DNA of 64,000 bases from Nocardioides panaciterrulae. GTDB taxonomy: Bacteria > Actinomycetota > Actinomycetes > Propionibacteriales > Nocardioidaceae. Numbering within the stretch: position 1 is the stretch's first letter; the number at the start of each line of letters is the position of its first letter. Positions 47,801 to 55,560 of the stretch are shown here, in pieces. The stretch is taken from contig NZ_JACCBG010000001.1 in assembly GCF_013409645.1 (NCBI RefSeq), forward strand, positions 3,904,001 through 3,968,000, written 5' to 3'. The position numbers and the translations under genes were made by a program. The notes below the pieces were generated by a model. The model did no database searches and had not been told where the DNA came from. It saw only the letters and a list, made by a program, of their open reading frames with translations.

Positions 47801-48810
47801 GCGACCTGTTCGGCACCCGCCTGGAGCTGCGCCTGGGCGACCCGATGGACTCCGAGATCGACCGCAAGGTCGCGGCCCTGGTGCCGGCCGGCCGGCCGGG
47901 GCGGGGGCTGGTGCCCGGCAAGCTGCACTTCCTCGGCGCGCTCCCCCGCATCGACGGCGCCCCCGACGCCGACTCGCTCGGCGACGGGGTGGAGGACCTG
48001 GTCAAGCGGGTGGCGGCCGCGTGGACCGGACCGACCGGGCCGAAGCTGCGGCTGCTGCCGGAGCGGATCGACCTCGAGGAGGTGCGCCGGCGGGCCGCGC
48101 CGGCGGCGGGCGAGACCGGCCTGCTGCTGGGCATCAACGAGAAGGAGCTCGCCCCGGTCGCGCTCGATGTGGACACCGAGCCGCACCTGCTGGTCTTCGG
48201 GGACGGCCAGTCCGGCAAGAGCGCGGTGCTGCGGGCCTACGTCCGCGAGATCATGCGCACCCGCACCCCCAAGCAGGCGCAGATCGTGCTCGTGGACTAC
48301 CGGCGCTCGCTGCTCGGCGAGGTGCCCGAGGAGTACCTCCTCAACTACCTCACCTCGGCCACCCAGGCGCAGCCGGCGCTGCAGGACCTCGCGAGCTACC
48401 TGCAGAACCGGATCCCGGGCCCCGACGTGACGCCCGAGCAGCTGCGCAACCGCTCCTGGTGGCAGGGCGCGGAGGTCTTCGTGGTCGTCGACGACTACGA
48501 CCTGGTCGCCACCCAGCAGGCCTCGCCGGTCCAGTCGCTGCAGCCGCTGATGGCCCAGGCCCGCGACGTGGGCCTGCACGTCGTGGTGGCGCGGCGCTCC
48601 GGCGGCGCCTCCCGGGCGTTGTACGAGCCGGTGGTGCAGTCGATGCGCGACCTGGCGATGCCGGGGCTGCTGCTCTCCGGCAGTCCGGACGAGGGTCCGC
48701 TCCTCGGCAACCTCAAGCCGCTGCCCGCGCCTCCCGGCCGCGGCCGGCTGGTCTCGCGCGACCGCGGCGTCGAGGTCGTCCAGACGGCGTGGACCGCCCC
48801 CTCGCTCTGA
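44830..48810 (+). CDS. eccC: Type VII secretion ATPase EccC (fused EccCa/EccCb)
   Basis: The 1326-residue FtsK/SpoIIIE-type motor has two N-terminal membrane helices (about 38-85), a DUF-type stalk and three ATPase domains in one chain. Walker A motifs are GATGSGKS at 484-491, GGPRSGKS at 837-844 and GDGQSGKS at 1124-1131; Walker B motifs read LFIVVDEFSEML, VFLVVDGWSTLR and VFVVVDDYDLV. Only the first has the catalytic Glu after the Asp, consistent with domain 1 as the active motor and domains 2-3 as substrate-binding regulators. The one-piece form is like ESX-3/ESX-5. GTG start; it is transcribed away from the rest of the ESX genes. Confidence 0.96.
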   Translation: MSTTLRGTRLDPPEMPSGQLVLQPPPEIEANEGASGVLMNAIPMLGSLGSIVLVATMGKDTGGRSYLAAGMFLFATLGFIVVQLDRQRKQRAQQVTGSRTEYLRYLANVRAMARDAADQQRRALSWHHPEPGALPALVEERSRVWEHGASDPGFLHVRYGVCAQPLSLDLVPPESAPIDQVDPVAASALHRLLVVHRLQPDLPASVDLRAFDRIEVCGAEGPARALARAMICSAATFHSPEHLAIAVLCTEETLAHWDWVKWLPHSQSTRQSDAVGPMRLVSTSLTDLAALLPADLADRPRFGADERPATPHILLVTDGAVLPPGNHVVPPDGLHGVTLLDLPVRWDELDDPSRLRLELVGEPTPDGRHPVRALRLREEEIAARVDQCDLATAEACARRLTPLHTVAAGPSPDTSGEITGPTDFLELLALGDVRGFDPTAAWRPRPARDRLRVPIGLGEGGAVVHLDIKESAQQGMGPHGLVIGATGSGKSEFLRTLVLGLALTHSPEQLNMVLVDFKGGATFAGMSRMPHVSAVITNLAQELTLVDRMQDALSGEMVRRQELLREAGNFASVRDYEKARAAGEDLAPLPSLFIVVDEFSEMLSAKPEFIDLFVAIGRLGRSLGLHLLLASQRLEEGRLRGLESHLSYRIGLRTFSAAESRSVLGVPDAYELPAVPGLGYLKPDPSTLQRFKAGYVSGPPTSRARVRRDEGGHLRGILPFTISEVQTLELPETEPEPEPVREPGEQESVLDIAVSHMVGHGPGAHQVWLAPLDVPDTLDELMGDLTEDARLGLVSPQWRRLGGLVVPLGTVDRPREQRRDTLTVNLAGASGHVAVVGGPRSGKSTLLRTVVASMSLTTTPLESQFFVLDFGGGTFAPLAGLPHVAGVGSRAEPDVVRRIVAEVTGVVDRREAYFRAQGIDSIETYRSRRAAGRVDDGYGDVFLVVDGWSTLRADFDDLEVELQQLATRGLTFGFHVVAASPRWADFRAAMRDLFGTRLELRLGDPMDSEIDRKVAALVPAGRPGRGLVPGKLHFLGALPRIDGAPDADSLGDGVEDLVKRVAAAWTGPTGPKLRLLPERIDLEEVRRRAAPAAGETGLLLGINEKELAPVALDVDTEPHLLVFGDGQSGKSAVLRAYVREIMRTRTPKQAQIVLVDYRRSLLGEVPEEYLLNYLTSATQAQPALQDLASYLQNRIPGPDVTPEQLRNRSWWQGAEVFVVVDDYDLVATQQASPVQSLQPLMAQARDVGLHVVVARRSGGASRALYEPVVQSMRDLAMPGLLLSGSPDEGPLLGNLKPLPAPPGRGRLVSRDRGVEVVQTAWTAPSL

Positions 48811-48852
48811 GCGCCGGCGCCCGACCCGGCCCCCTCGACGCGCGGTCCTCGT

Positions 48853-48858
48853 TATAGT
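48853..48858 (+). promoter_or_regulatory. -10 element for leaderless small gene
   Basis: TATAGT ends 6 nt before the GTG at 48865. Confidence 0.55.
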
Positions 48859-48864
48859 CGCGGC

Positions 48865-49161
48865 GTGATCTTCAAGCGGGTCGGCGAGGGACGCCCCTAT
48901 CCCGACCACGGGCTGTCGTCGCGGGGGTGGGCCGCCGTGCCGCCCCGCCAGGTCCGGCTCGACGAGCTGGTCACCACCAAGGACACCCTCCAGCTGGCGG
49001 CGCTGCTGGACGAGGACTCCACCTTCTACGGCGACCTGTTCGCCCACGTGGTGGCGTGGCGCGGCGAGTACTACCTCGAGGACGGCCTGCACCGCGCCCT
49101 GCGCGCCGCCCTGCAGCAGCGCAACGTCCTGCACGCCCGCGTCCACGTGATGGAGGACTGA
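48865..49161 (+). CDS. Small conserved actinobacterial protein of unknown function
   Basis: The 98-residue cytoplasmic protein begins MIFKRVGEGRPYPDHGLSSR and contains VRLDELVTTKDTLQLAALLD and DSTFYGDLFAHVVAWRGEYY, then a helical LEDGLHRALRAALQQRNVLHARV. I recall the same protein as widespread next to LytR_C genes in actinobacteria, sometimes labelled a VapB-like antitoxin with little support; no toxin is adjacent. Its TGA overlaps the ATG of the LytR_C gene by one base (TGATG), so the two are coupled. A -10 element 6 nt before the GTG suggests leaderless translation. Confidence 0.82.
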   Translation: MIFKRVGEGRPYPDHGLSSRGWAAVPPRQVRLDELVTTKDTLQLAALLDEDSTFYGDLFAHVVAWRGEYYLEDGLHRALRAALQQRNVLHARVHVMED

Positions 49162-49670
49162 TGCGCGCCGGGACCCGGACGGCCGCCACCATGGCCGTGC
49201 TCTGCCTCCTACTGCTCGGGGGTGCCGTCTGGGGCTGGTCGGCGCTCACCGCGCCGTTCCCCGGCAAGGCCGACGCCCCGATCTGTGAGAACACCGCGGT
49301 GAAGAAGGGCGCGAAGGTGTTCCCCACCCAGGTGGTGGTCAGCGTCTACAACGCCGGCGAGCGCGCGGGGCTGGCCGGGCGGACCATGACGATGCTGACC
49401 GACCGCGGGTTCCGGGAGGGCGAGAGCGGCAACGCGCCGCGCGGCGGCAAGAAGGTGCCGGTCGTGCAGGTGTGGACCACCCACCCCCACAACCCGGCCG
49501 TCCAGCTGGTCGCCCGCCAGCTCGGGCCGCGCCACTCGGTGGTCAAGCACAAGCCCCTGGGCGCCGGCGTGACCGTCGTGGTCGGCGACGGCTTCCGCGG
49601 GCTCGGCCACAAGACGAGGTTCGTCCGTGCCCGCGGGAACGCCGAGATCTGCTCGCCACCGGTCGAGTGA
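49161..49670 (+). CDS. LytR C-terminal domain protein
   Basis: The 169-residue protein has one N-terminal membrane helix (about 8-28) and an exported LytR_C domain (VVVSVYNAGERAGLAGRTMT, then GAGVTVVVGDGFRGLG). Unlike LCP phosphotransferases it lacks the catalytic LytR_cpsA_psr domain. In this family stand-alone LytR_C proteins are thought to help attach glycopolymers to the wall; the precise role is unknown. A GGAGGA inside the end of the upstream gene serves as the ribosome-binding site. Confidence 0.88.
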   Translation: MRAGTRTAATMAVLCLLLLGGAVWGWSALTAPFPGKADAPICENTAVKKGAKVFPTQVVVSVYNAGERAGLAGRTMTMLTDRGFREGESGNAPRGGKKVPVVQVWTTHPHNPAVQLVARQLGPRHSVVKHKPLGAGVTVVVGDGFRGLGHKTRFVRARGNAEICSPPVE

Positions 49671-49694
49671 CCCTCCCGATGCTCAGGCCAGCCC

Positions 49695-51185
49695 TCAGGT
49701 CAGCCACTGCGCGAGCCGGCCGCCCTCGCTGACCTGGCGCAACCGCGCCTCGGTCCGCTCCCGCAGCCTGCGCGGGGTCACGACCAGGAGGTCGTCGCCG
49801 TGGCGCAGCACCGTGCGCAGCTCGGGCACCAGCGTCTCCCCGTCGCGGATCACCATGCTCACCGAGGCGCCGCGCGGCAGCCGCAGCTCCCCGACCTCCA
49901 CCCCGTGCATCCGCGAGGTGGACGGGATCGAGACCTGCAGCAGGTCGGCGGCGATCCGCTCCAGCGGCGCCGCCTCGAGCTCGAGCCCGCGCGGGTCGGC
50001 GCGCCGCGCCACCCCCAGCACCCGGGCCGCGGCCGGCAACGTCGGCCCGGTGAGCAACGTGTAGATCACCACCATCACGAACACCAGGTCGAAGAGCCGG
50101 CGTGACCCGTCGACCCCCTCCGCCAGCGGGATGGTCGTGAGCACGATCGGCACCGCACCGCGCAGCCCCGCCCACGACAGGAACGACACCTCGCGCCACG
50201 GCATCGGCTGCACCACCGAGCTGGCCAGCACCGACAGCGGCCGGGCCACGAACGTGAGCACCAGCCCGGCCAGCACCGCGAGCCCGACCGTCCCCAGGTC
50301 GATGCGGCCCGGGGAGAGCAGCAACCCGAGCATGACGAACAGCCCGATCTGGGCCAGCCACGCGACGCCCTCGGCGAACGAGCGGGTCGCCGCACGGTGG
50401 GGCAGCTCGGAGTTGCCGAGGACCAGGGCCGCGACGTACACCGCTGCGAACCCGGAGGCGTGCAGGTACGCGGCCGCGCCGTACGCCAGGAACGTCAAGG
50501 TGAGCACCGAGAGCGGGTAGAGCCCGGAGGACGGCAGCGCCGCCCGCCGCAGCGCCCAGGCCCCGCCGAGGCCGACCAGCAGGCCGACCACGAGGCCCGC
50601 GACCAGCTCGTAGCCGATGATGCCGGCGACGGCGAGTACGCCGTGGTCGGCGACCGCGCCCGTGGACACCAGCGTCACCAGCACCACGGTCGGTGCGTCG
50701 TTGAGGCCGGACTCCGCCTCCAGCGCGCCGATCAGCCGGCGGGGCAGCGGGACCACCCGGAGCACCGAGAAGACCGCGGCCGCGTCGGTCGGCGAGGTCA
50801 CCGCGCCGAGCAGGACCGCCAGCTCCCACGGCAGGCCCAGCAGGAAGTGCCCGGCGACCGCGACCACCGCCACCGAGACCCCCACGCCCAGCGTGGCCAG
50901 GGACAGGCCCAGCTTCATCGACGGCCGGGCCTCGGCCCACCGGGTCGACAGGCCGCCCTCCGCGAGGATCACCACGAGCGCGGCGAAGCCCAGCGAGTGC
51001 GCGGCCTCGGCGTTCTCGAACTGGATGCCGAAGCCCGCCTCGCCGAGCGCGACGCCCATCAGCAGGTAGATCAGCAGGCTCGGCAACCCCGCGCGCGTGG
51101 ACAACCGGACCGCGAGGATCGCCAACAGCGTGACCGCGGAGCCCACCAGCACGAACGTGTCGAGCTGGTGGACGTCGAACCTCAC
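49695..51185 (-). CDS. K+/H+ antiporter, CPA1 family with TrkA-C domain
   Basis: The 496-residue protein has 12-13 hydrophobic helices with the ion-binding motifs TSPTDAAAVFS and EAESGLNDAP of CPA1 exchangers, followed by a cytoplasmic TrkA-C/RCK_C domain (about 405-480, LPRGASVSMVIRDGETLVPE). The layout is that of potassium/proton antiporters of the NhaP2/CvrA type. The TrkA-C domain may sense a nucleotide; which one cannot be read. GTG start with GAGGTGA upstream. It is convergent with LytR_C and divergent from the aminotransferase gene. Confidence 0.92.
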   Translation of the reverse strand: MRFDVHQLDTFVLVGSAVTLLAILAVRLSTRAGLPSLLIYLLMGVALGEAGFGIQFENAEAAHSLGFAALVVILAEGGLSTRWAEARPSMKLGLSLATLGVGVSVAVVAVAGHFLLGLPWELAVLLGAVTSPTDAAAVFSVLRVVPLPRRLIGALEAESGLNDAPTVVLVTLVSTGAVADHGVLAVAGIIGYELVAGLVVGLLVGLGGAWALRRAALPSSGLYPLSVLTLTFLAYGAAAYLHASGFAAVYVAALVLGNSELPHRAATRSFAEGVAWLAQIGLFVMLGLLLSPGRIDLGTVGLAVLAGLVLTFVARPLSVLASSVVQPMPWREVSFLSWAGLRGAVPIVLTTIPLAEGVDGSRRLFDLVFVMVVIYTLLTGPTLPAAARVLGVARRADPRGLELEAAPLERIAADLLQVSIPSTSRMHGVEVGELRLPRGASVSMVIRDGETLVPELRTVLRHGDDLLVVTPRRLRERTEARLRQVSEGGRLAQWLT

Positions 51186-51287
51186 AAGTCACCTCGTGCC
51201 TCAACAGGGCGTCGGGTGCGCAGTCTATCGGGGGCGCCGGGCGCCCCGGCCCCGTCACCGGCCGGCCGGCGAGCGGGATGCCGCGGT

Positions 51288-51293
51288 TAGAGT
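51288..51293 (+). promoter_or_regulatory. -10 element for leaderless aminotransferase gene
   Basis: TAGAGT ends 7 nt before the GTG at 51301. Confidence 0.45.
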
Positions 51294-51300
51294 CGGCGGG

Positions 51301-52500
51301 GTGACCGACCGCCTCACCGCCGCGACCCGGGCGAACGTGCCGCCGTTCCACGTCATGGACCTCCTCGCGGCGGCCGCCGAGCGGCAGCGCACCCACGGGG
51401 ACGCGCTGAACCTGCTCGCGGGACAGCCCAGCACCGGCGCCCCGCGGCCGGTGCGGGAGCAGGCGGTGCGGCTGCTGCAGTCGGGGCAGCCGCTCGGCTA
51501 CACGCCGGCCACCGGCATCCTCGAGCTGCGCGAGGCGATCGCCGCCCACCACAAGCGGACGCACGGCATCGACGTCGACCCCGACGAGGTGGTGGTGACC
51601 ACCGGCTCGAGCGGCGGCTTCCTGCTCGCCTTCCTCGCCGCCTTCGAGCACGGCGACACCGTGGCGATGGCCCGGCCGGGCTACCCCTGCTACCGCAACG
51701 TGCTCGCCGCCCTCGGGTGCGAGGTCGTGGAGATCCCGACCGGGCCGGCGACCCGGTTCCAGCCGACCGTCGAGCAGCTCGCGGCGCTGCACGAGCAGCG
51801 GTCCCGGATCGGCCGGCCGCTGCGCGGGCTGGTGGTCGCGAGCCCGGCGAACCCGACCGGCACGATGCTGCTGCCCGAGGAGCTCGCGGCACTCGCCTCG
51901 TGGTGCGAGGACCACGGGGTCCAGCTGATCTCCGACGAGATCTACCACGGCATCGAGTACGCCCCGCTCGACGGCCACGCCCCGCTCGCCCGGAGCGCCT
52001 GGGAGACCAGCCGCTCGGCGGTGGTGTTCAGCTCGTTCTCCAAGTACTTCTCGATGACCGGCTGGCGGATCGGCTGGATGCTCGCGCCGGCCCACCTGCG
52101 CCGCGCGGTCGACGTGCTCACCGGCAACTTCACGATCTGCCCGCCGGTGCTCGCCCAGCACGCCTGCCTCGCGGCGTTCGACGAGGAGTCCTACGCCGAG
52201 CTCGACGGCCACGTGCGCAGGTACGCCGCGAACCGCGCGCTGCTCCTCGACGGCCTGCCCCGGCTGGGCATCACCCGGCTCGCCCCCGCCGACGGCGCGT
52301 TCTACGTCTACGCCGACGTCGGGCACCTCACCGACGACACCATGGCGTTCGCGCGCGAGCTGCTCGTCCGCACCGGCGTCGCGCTCGCCCCCGGCATCGA
52401 CTTCGACACCGTGGACGGCGGCCGGTTCCTCCGGCTCAGCTTCGCCGGGCCGGGCGAGGAGATCGAGCGCGCGCTGGACCGGCTGTCCTCGGTCCTCTGA
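51301..52500 (+). CDS. PLP-dependent aminotransferase, class I/II
   Basis: The 399-residue fold-type I aminotransferase has VTTGSSGGFLLAF (cofactor phosphate region), ASPANPTGTML, SDEIYHGIEY and the PLP-binding Lys248 in SSFSKYFSMTGWRIGW, plus the carboxylate-binding Arg in GRFLRLSFAG. The motifs place it with AspC/AvtA-like enzymes; the amino-acid substrate is not determinable. The GTG at 51301 is chosen over upstream codons because a promoter-like TAGAGT ends 7 nt before it. It stands alone. Confidence 0.93.
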   Translation: MTDRLTAATRANVPPFHVMDLLAAAAERQRTHGDALNLLAGQPSTGAPRPVREQAVRLLQSGQPLGYTPATGILELREAIAAHHKRTHGIDVDPDEVVVTTGSSGGFLLAFLAAFEHGDTVAMARPGYPCYRNVLAALGCEVVEIPTGPATRFQPTVEQLAALHEQRSRIGRPLRGLVVASPANPTGTMLLPEELAALASWCEDHGVQLISDEIYHGIEYAPLDGHAPLARSAWETSRSAVVFSSFSKYFSMTGWRIGWMLAPAHLRRAVDVLTGNFTICPPVLAQHACLAAFDEESYAELDGHVRRYAANRALLLDGLPRLGITRLAPADGAFYVYADVGHLTDDTMAFARELLVRTGVALAPGIDFDTVDGGRFLRLSFAGPGEEIERALDRLSSVL

Positions 52501-52576
52501 GCGACCGGACCGGATCCGCGGCGGTACGTCCGACGCCAGCCCTGGGGCCGGGCCGACCTTCTGCTCGGTCAAGGGG

Positions 52577-53959
52577 TCAGAGCACGTCGTGCACGACCTC
52601 GGCGAGCTGCGCCAGGTTGCGGCACTCGACCATCGGCACCACCTCGGCGTACTGCCGGGCGGCGGAGTCGCCGGTCCCCCAGTGCCGGGGGTGCTCGGGG
52701 TTGAGCCACCAGGCGTGCCGGGCGGTGCCCGCGAGCTCGCGCAGCACCGGCACGGCGAGGTCGCTGTAGTTGGAGCGGGCGTCACCGAGCACCAGCAGCG
52801 AGGACTTGGGGCCGAGCGCGTCGGGGAACCGCTGGGCGAACTCCGTGAACGCCCGGCCGTAGCTGGTGCGCCCGAAGCGGGAGGCGTGGGCGGTGCTGGC
52901 CGCGAGGTCGGCCATCACGTCGGCGACGTCGGCGCCCGGCCGCAGCCGGTCGGTGACCTCGTGGACGTCGTCGACGAACGTGAAGGCCCGCAGGTTCTGC
53001 ATCTGCTCGCGCAGCGCGTAGACGAGCAGCAGCGTGAACTGGGCGAAGTTCGCGACCGAGCCGCTCACGTCGCAGAGCACCACGAGCTCGCTGCGGTGCG
53101 GGCGGCGGGGCCGGTGGTGCGTCACCAGTGGCACCCCGCCGGTGGAGACCGAGGCGCGCACGGTGCGGCGCACGTCGAGCGGGCCGCGGCGCCGGGCGTG
53201 CTGTTCTCGCGTGAGCCGGGTGGCCAGCCGCCGCGCGAGCGGATAGATCTCGCGACGCATCGCCTCGAGGTCGGTGCGGCGCGCGGCGAGGAAGTCCAGC
53301 CGGTCGATCGTCGGCCGGACCGCCACCCGGGCGACGTGGTCGGGTCCCTTCTCCGCCGCGATCCGGCGCTGGGCGTCGTCCTCCACCATCCGGGCGTACG
53401 ACGCCAGGCGGCGGCCGGCGAGACCGGCCGCCTCCTCCTCGGCGATCCCCTGCGCGAGCAGCGCCGCCACGACCTGGTCGGCGAGCTCCTCGGGGGAGAC
53501 CCGGCGCGTGGCCTGGTAGGCCGACCACGACGACAGCCCGGGGCCGCGGCCGGGCATCGCGCCGAACCGGCCCACCATCTGCGTGGCCAGCCGCTCGAGC
53601 GCCGGCTGGCCGCCGTCGGTGAGCGTGGCGCGCAGCTCGCCGCGGAACGCGGCCAGGTCGTCGGCGCCGTCGCGCGCGCCCCCCGGCTCCCCCGCGGGTT
53701 CCGCCGCCGCCTCGGCGCCCTCCCCGACCAGCCGGGGGAAGTAGACGTCGAAGAGCGCGTCGAAGGTGGGCCGCTGGGCCTGCCGCTTGACCAGCGTCGC
53801 GGCGTAGGCGTCGCGGAGGGTGACCCGGTCGTCCCACGGCAGCGCCCGCAGGGCCGCGACCGCGTCCAGCCCCTCGGCGAGCGAGACCGCCAGCCCGGCC
53901 TCACGCAACGCCCGGAGGAACGCGACGTGCCGGTCGACCAGCCCGGACCGCTCGGTCAT
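52577..53959 (-). CDS. VWA domain protein, CoxE type
   Basis: The 460-residue protein has an N-terminal helical region and a C-terminal von Willebrand A domain with the MIDAS motif DVSGS (Asp297, Ser299, Ser301), then FTFVDDVHEVTD and the LLVLGDARSNY segment. It belongs to the CoxE-like group that works with MoxR AAA+ ATPases in maturation of metal enzymes or other complexes. The ATG overlaps the moxR stop (ATGA). No dehydrogenase target gene is nearby, so the client is unknown. Confidence 0.92.
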   Translation of the reverse strand: MTERSGLVDRHVAFLRALREAGLAVSLAEGLDAVAALRALPWDDRVTLRDAYAATLVKRQAQRPTFDALFDVYFPRLVGEGAEAAAEPAGEPGGARDGADDLAAFRGELRATLTDGGQPALERLATQMVGRFGAMPGRGPGLSSWSAYQATRRVSPEELADQVVAALLAQGIAEEEAAGLAGRRLASYARMVEDDAQRRIAAEKGPDHVARVAVRPTIDRLDFLAARRTDLEAMRREIYPLARRLATRLTREQHARRRGPLDVRRTVRASVSTGGVPLVTHHRPRRPHRSELVVLCDVSGSVANFAQFTLLLVYALREQMQNLRAFTFVDDVHEVTDRLRPGADVADVMADLAASTAHASRFGRTSYGRAFTEFAQRFPDALGPKSSLLVLGDARSNYSDLAVPVLRELAGTARHAWWLNPEHPRHWGTGDSAARQYAEVVPMVECRNLAQLAEVVHDVL

Positions 53960-54819
53960 CGCAGCCGCAGCTCCCGGACCGCGCGGTCCTGGTCCGAGGC
54001 GTGCTTGAGCACGACGCCGAGGGTGTCCGCGACCGCCTTCTCGTCCAGGTTCCGGATCTCCAGCGCGACCAGGGTGCGCGCCCAGTCGACCGACTCGGCG
54101 ATCGAGGGCGCCTTCTTCAGCTCGAGCTCGCGCAGCCGGGCCACGGTGGCCACGACCTGCTCGGCGACGCGCCGCTCGAGGTCGGGCACCTGGCTGGTGA
54201 CGATCTCGCGCTCGCGCTCGCCGTCGGGGTACCCCAGGTGCAGGTAGAGGCACCGGCGCTTGACCGCCTCGGACAGCTCGCGGGTCGCGTTCGAGGTGAG
54301 CACCACGAACGGACGGCGTACGGCGGTGACCGTCCCGAGCTCGGGGATCGTGACCTGGAAGTCGGCGAGCACCTCCAGCAGCAGCCCCTCGACCTCCACG
54401 TCGGTCTTGTCGACCTCGTCGACGAGCAGCACGGTCGGCTCCTCCCGCCGGATCGCGGTCAGCAGCGGCCGGGTGAGCAGGAACTCCTCGGAGAAGATGT
54501 CGTCGTGGGCGTCCGCCCAGCTCTGCTCGCCCGTGGCCTGGATGCGCAGCAGCTGCTTCTTGTAGTTCCACTCGTAGAGCGCCCGGGCCTCGTCGAGGCC
54601 CTCGTAGCACTGCAGCCGGACCAGCCCCGCGCCGGTCGCCCGGGCGACCGCCTTGGCCAGCTCGGTCTTGCCGACCCCGGCCGGGCCCTCCACCAGCAGC
54701 GGCTTGCCGAGCGCGCCGGCGAGGAACGAGGTGGTGGCGGTGGCGCCGTCGGCGAGGTAGCCGGCGGCGGCCAGACGCTCCGCGGCGTCGGCCGGCGAGG
54801 TGAACCAGGGAGCGGGCAC
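53956..54819 (-). CDS. MoxR-type AAA+ ATPase
   Basis: The 287-residue ATPase has Walker A GPAGVGKT at 45-52, Walker B VLLVDEVDK, sensor 1 FVVLTSNATRE and the arginine-finger region EAVKRRCLYLHLGYPD. It is the chaperone-like partner of the following VWA gene. The GTG start is preceded by TAGGCT with a 6-nt spacer and no Shine-Dalgarno, indicating a leaderless transcript for the two-gene operon. Confidence 0.94.
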   Translation of the reverse strand: MPAPWFTSPADAAERLAAAGYLADGATATTSFLAGALGKPLLVEGPAGVGKTELAKAVARATGAGLVRLQCYEGLDEARALYEWNYKKQLLRIQATGEQSWADAHDDIFSEEFLLTRPLLTAIRREEPTVLLVDEVDKTDVEVEGLLLEVLADFQVTIPELGTVTAVRRPFVVLTSNATRELSEAVKRRCLYLHLGYPDGEREREIVTSQVPDLERRVAEQVVATVARLRELELKKAPSIAESVDWARTLVALEIRNLDEKAVADTLGVVLKHASDQDRAVRELRLR

Positions 54820-54825
54820 GCCGCG

Positions 54826-54831
54826 AGCCTA
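54826..54831 (-). promoter_or_regulatory. -10 element for leaderless moxR-VWA operon
   Basis: TAGGCT on the minus strand ends 6 nt before the GTG at 54819. Confidence 0.5.
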
Positions 54832-54915
54832 TGCCCGCTCCCGAGCCCGCCATGCGTGCCGGCGGCGTGACCTTCGTCCGCCGTGACCTCCCACGCGGCG
54901 TCTCGTTGACCCCAC

Positions 54916-55290
54916 GTGAACCATCTGACCTGTCAAGCACCGCGAACGCTGAGGCACCTGCTCGTGAACGCAGCCGGTGTGACGCTGGTCGCGGGGGGCG
55001 TCGTCGCCGCCCTGCTGCCCGGTGGGCTGGACATGGCCCGCACCGGCGACGCGACGGCGCCCGCGGTGCGCGCCCAGCTCCAGGCGCCCTCGGACGCCCG
55101 GGTGCAGCACTTGATGCAGCGCTACCGCTGCAGCACCGAGGGGTTCGGCGACCAGCAGATCCCCCGGTCCTCGATCATCCGGCACCCCGACGGCACGGTC
55201 GCGGTGGTCAGCTTCGACCGGGGCTGGAAGGTCTTCCGGCGCGACGGCGCCGGCTCGCTCGTCGCGGTCTGCCTGCGGCCCCGCCCCTGA
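54916..55290 (+). CDS. Small hypothetical protein with N-terminal hydrophobic segment
   Basis: The 124-residue frame has a hydrophobic stretch at about 17-36 (VNAAGVTLVAGGVVAALLPG) that could be a signal peptide or anchor, then a polar region with two cysteines (MQRYRCSTEGFGDQQIPRSS and VAVCLRPRP). Codon use has the strong G/C third-position bias of real genes. The start is uncertain: GTG 54916 has no obvious ribosome-binding site. No family is recognised. It may be exported. Confidence 0.55.
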   Translation: MNHLTCQAPRTLRHLLVNAAGVTLVAGGVVAALLPGGLDMARTGDATAPAVRAQLQAPSDARVQHLMQRYRCSTEGFGDQQIPRSSIIRHPDGTVAVVSFDRGWKVFRRDGAGSLVAVCLRPRP

Positions 55291-55355
55291 GCGCAGAGGG
55301 CGACGGCGCCGTCGACGAGGCCTTGGACATCGCCGGCCGGGCATGGTGGCCCTAG

Positions 55356-55526
55356 CCACTTCGGTGCGGGCGGGGCGGCAACGATCTCATCTGCGGTGGG
55401 CCGGGCAGCGACGACGTCGAGGGCGGCAGCGGGGTCGATCACCTCTACGGCGGCCCCGGCCACGACGAGGCCGAGGGTGGACCGGGTCACGACACGTGCA
55501 CCGCCGAGGAGCGGGAGAGCTGCTGA
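55356..55526 (+). pseudogene. Remnant of an RTX (hemolysin-type calcium-binding repeat) protein
   Basis: Between an in-frame TAG and a TGA the sequence encodes GGNDLICGGPGSDDVEGGSG followed by VDHLYGGPGHDEAEGGPGHD and TCTAEERESC. These are consecutive GGxGxDxLxGG nonapeptides of the calcium-binding parallel beta-roll. No start codon or signal sequence is present; just upstream a different frame reads VALATS, a frequent preceding element, so one or more frameshifts or deletions have destroyed the 5' part. I read it as a decayed gene end of at least four repeats. Confidence 0.7.
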
Positions 55527-55560
55527 CCGCAGCCGCCCGACGGGGCGACTGCCCAGCGGG

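Noticed and set aside
46060..49146. A 1028-codon open frame on the minus strand across eccC
   Set aside because: It mirrors eccC and the 98-residue gene, with the residue bias of an antisense GC-rich frame.
48865..49161. VapB-type antitoxin
   Set aside because: No PIN-domain or other toxin gene is adjacent, and the protein is not built like an AbrB or RHH antitoxin.
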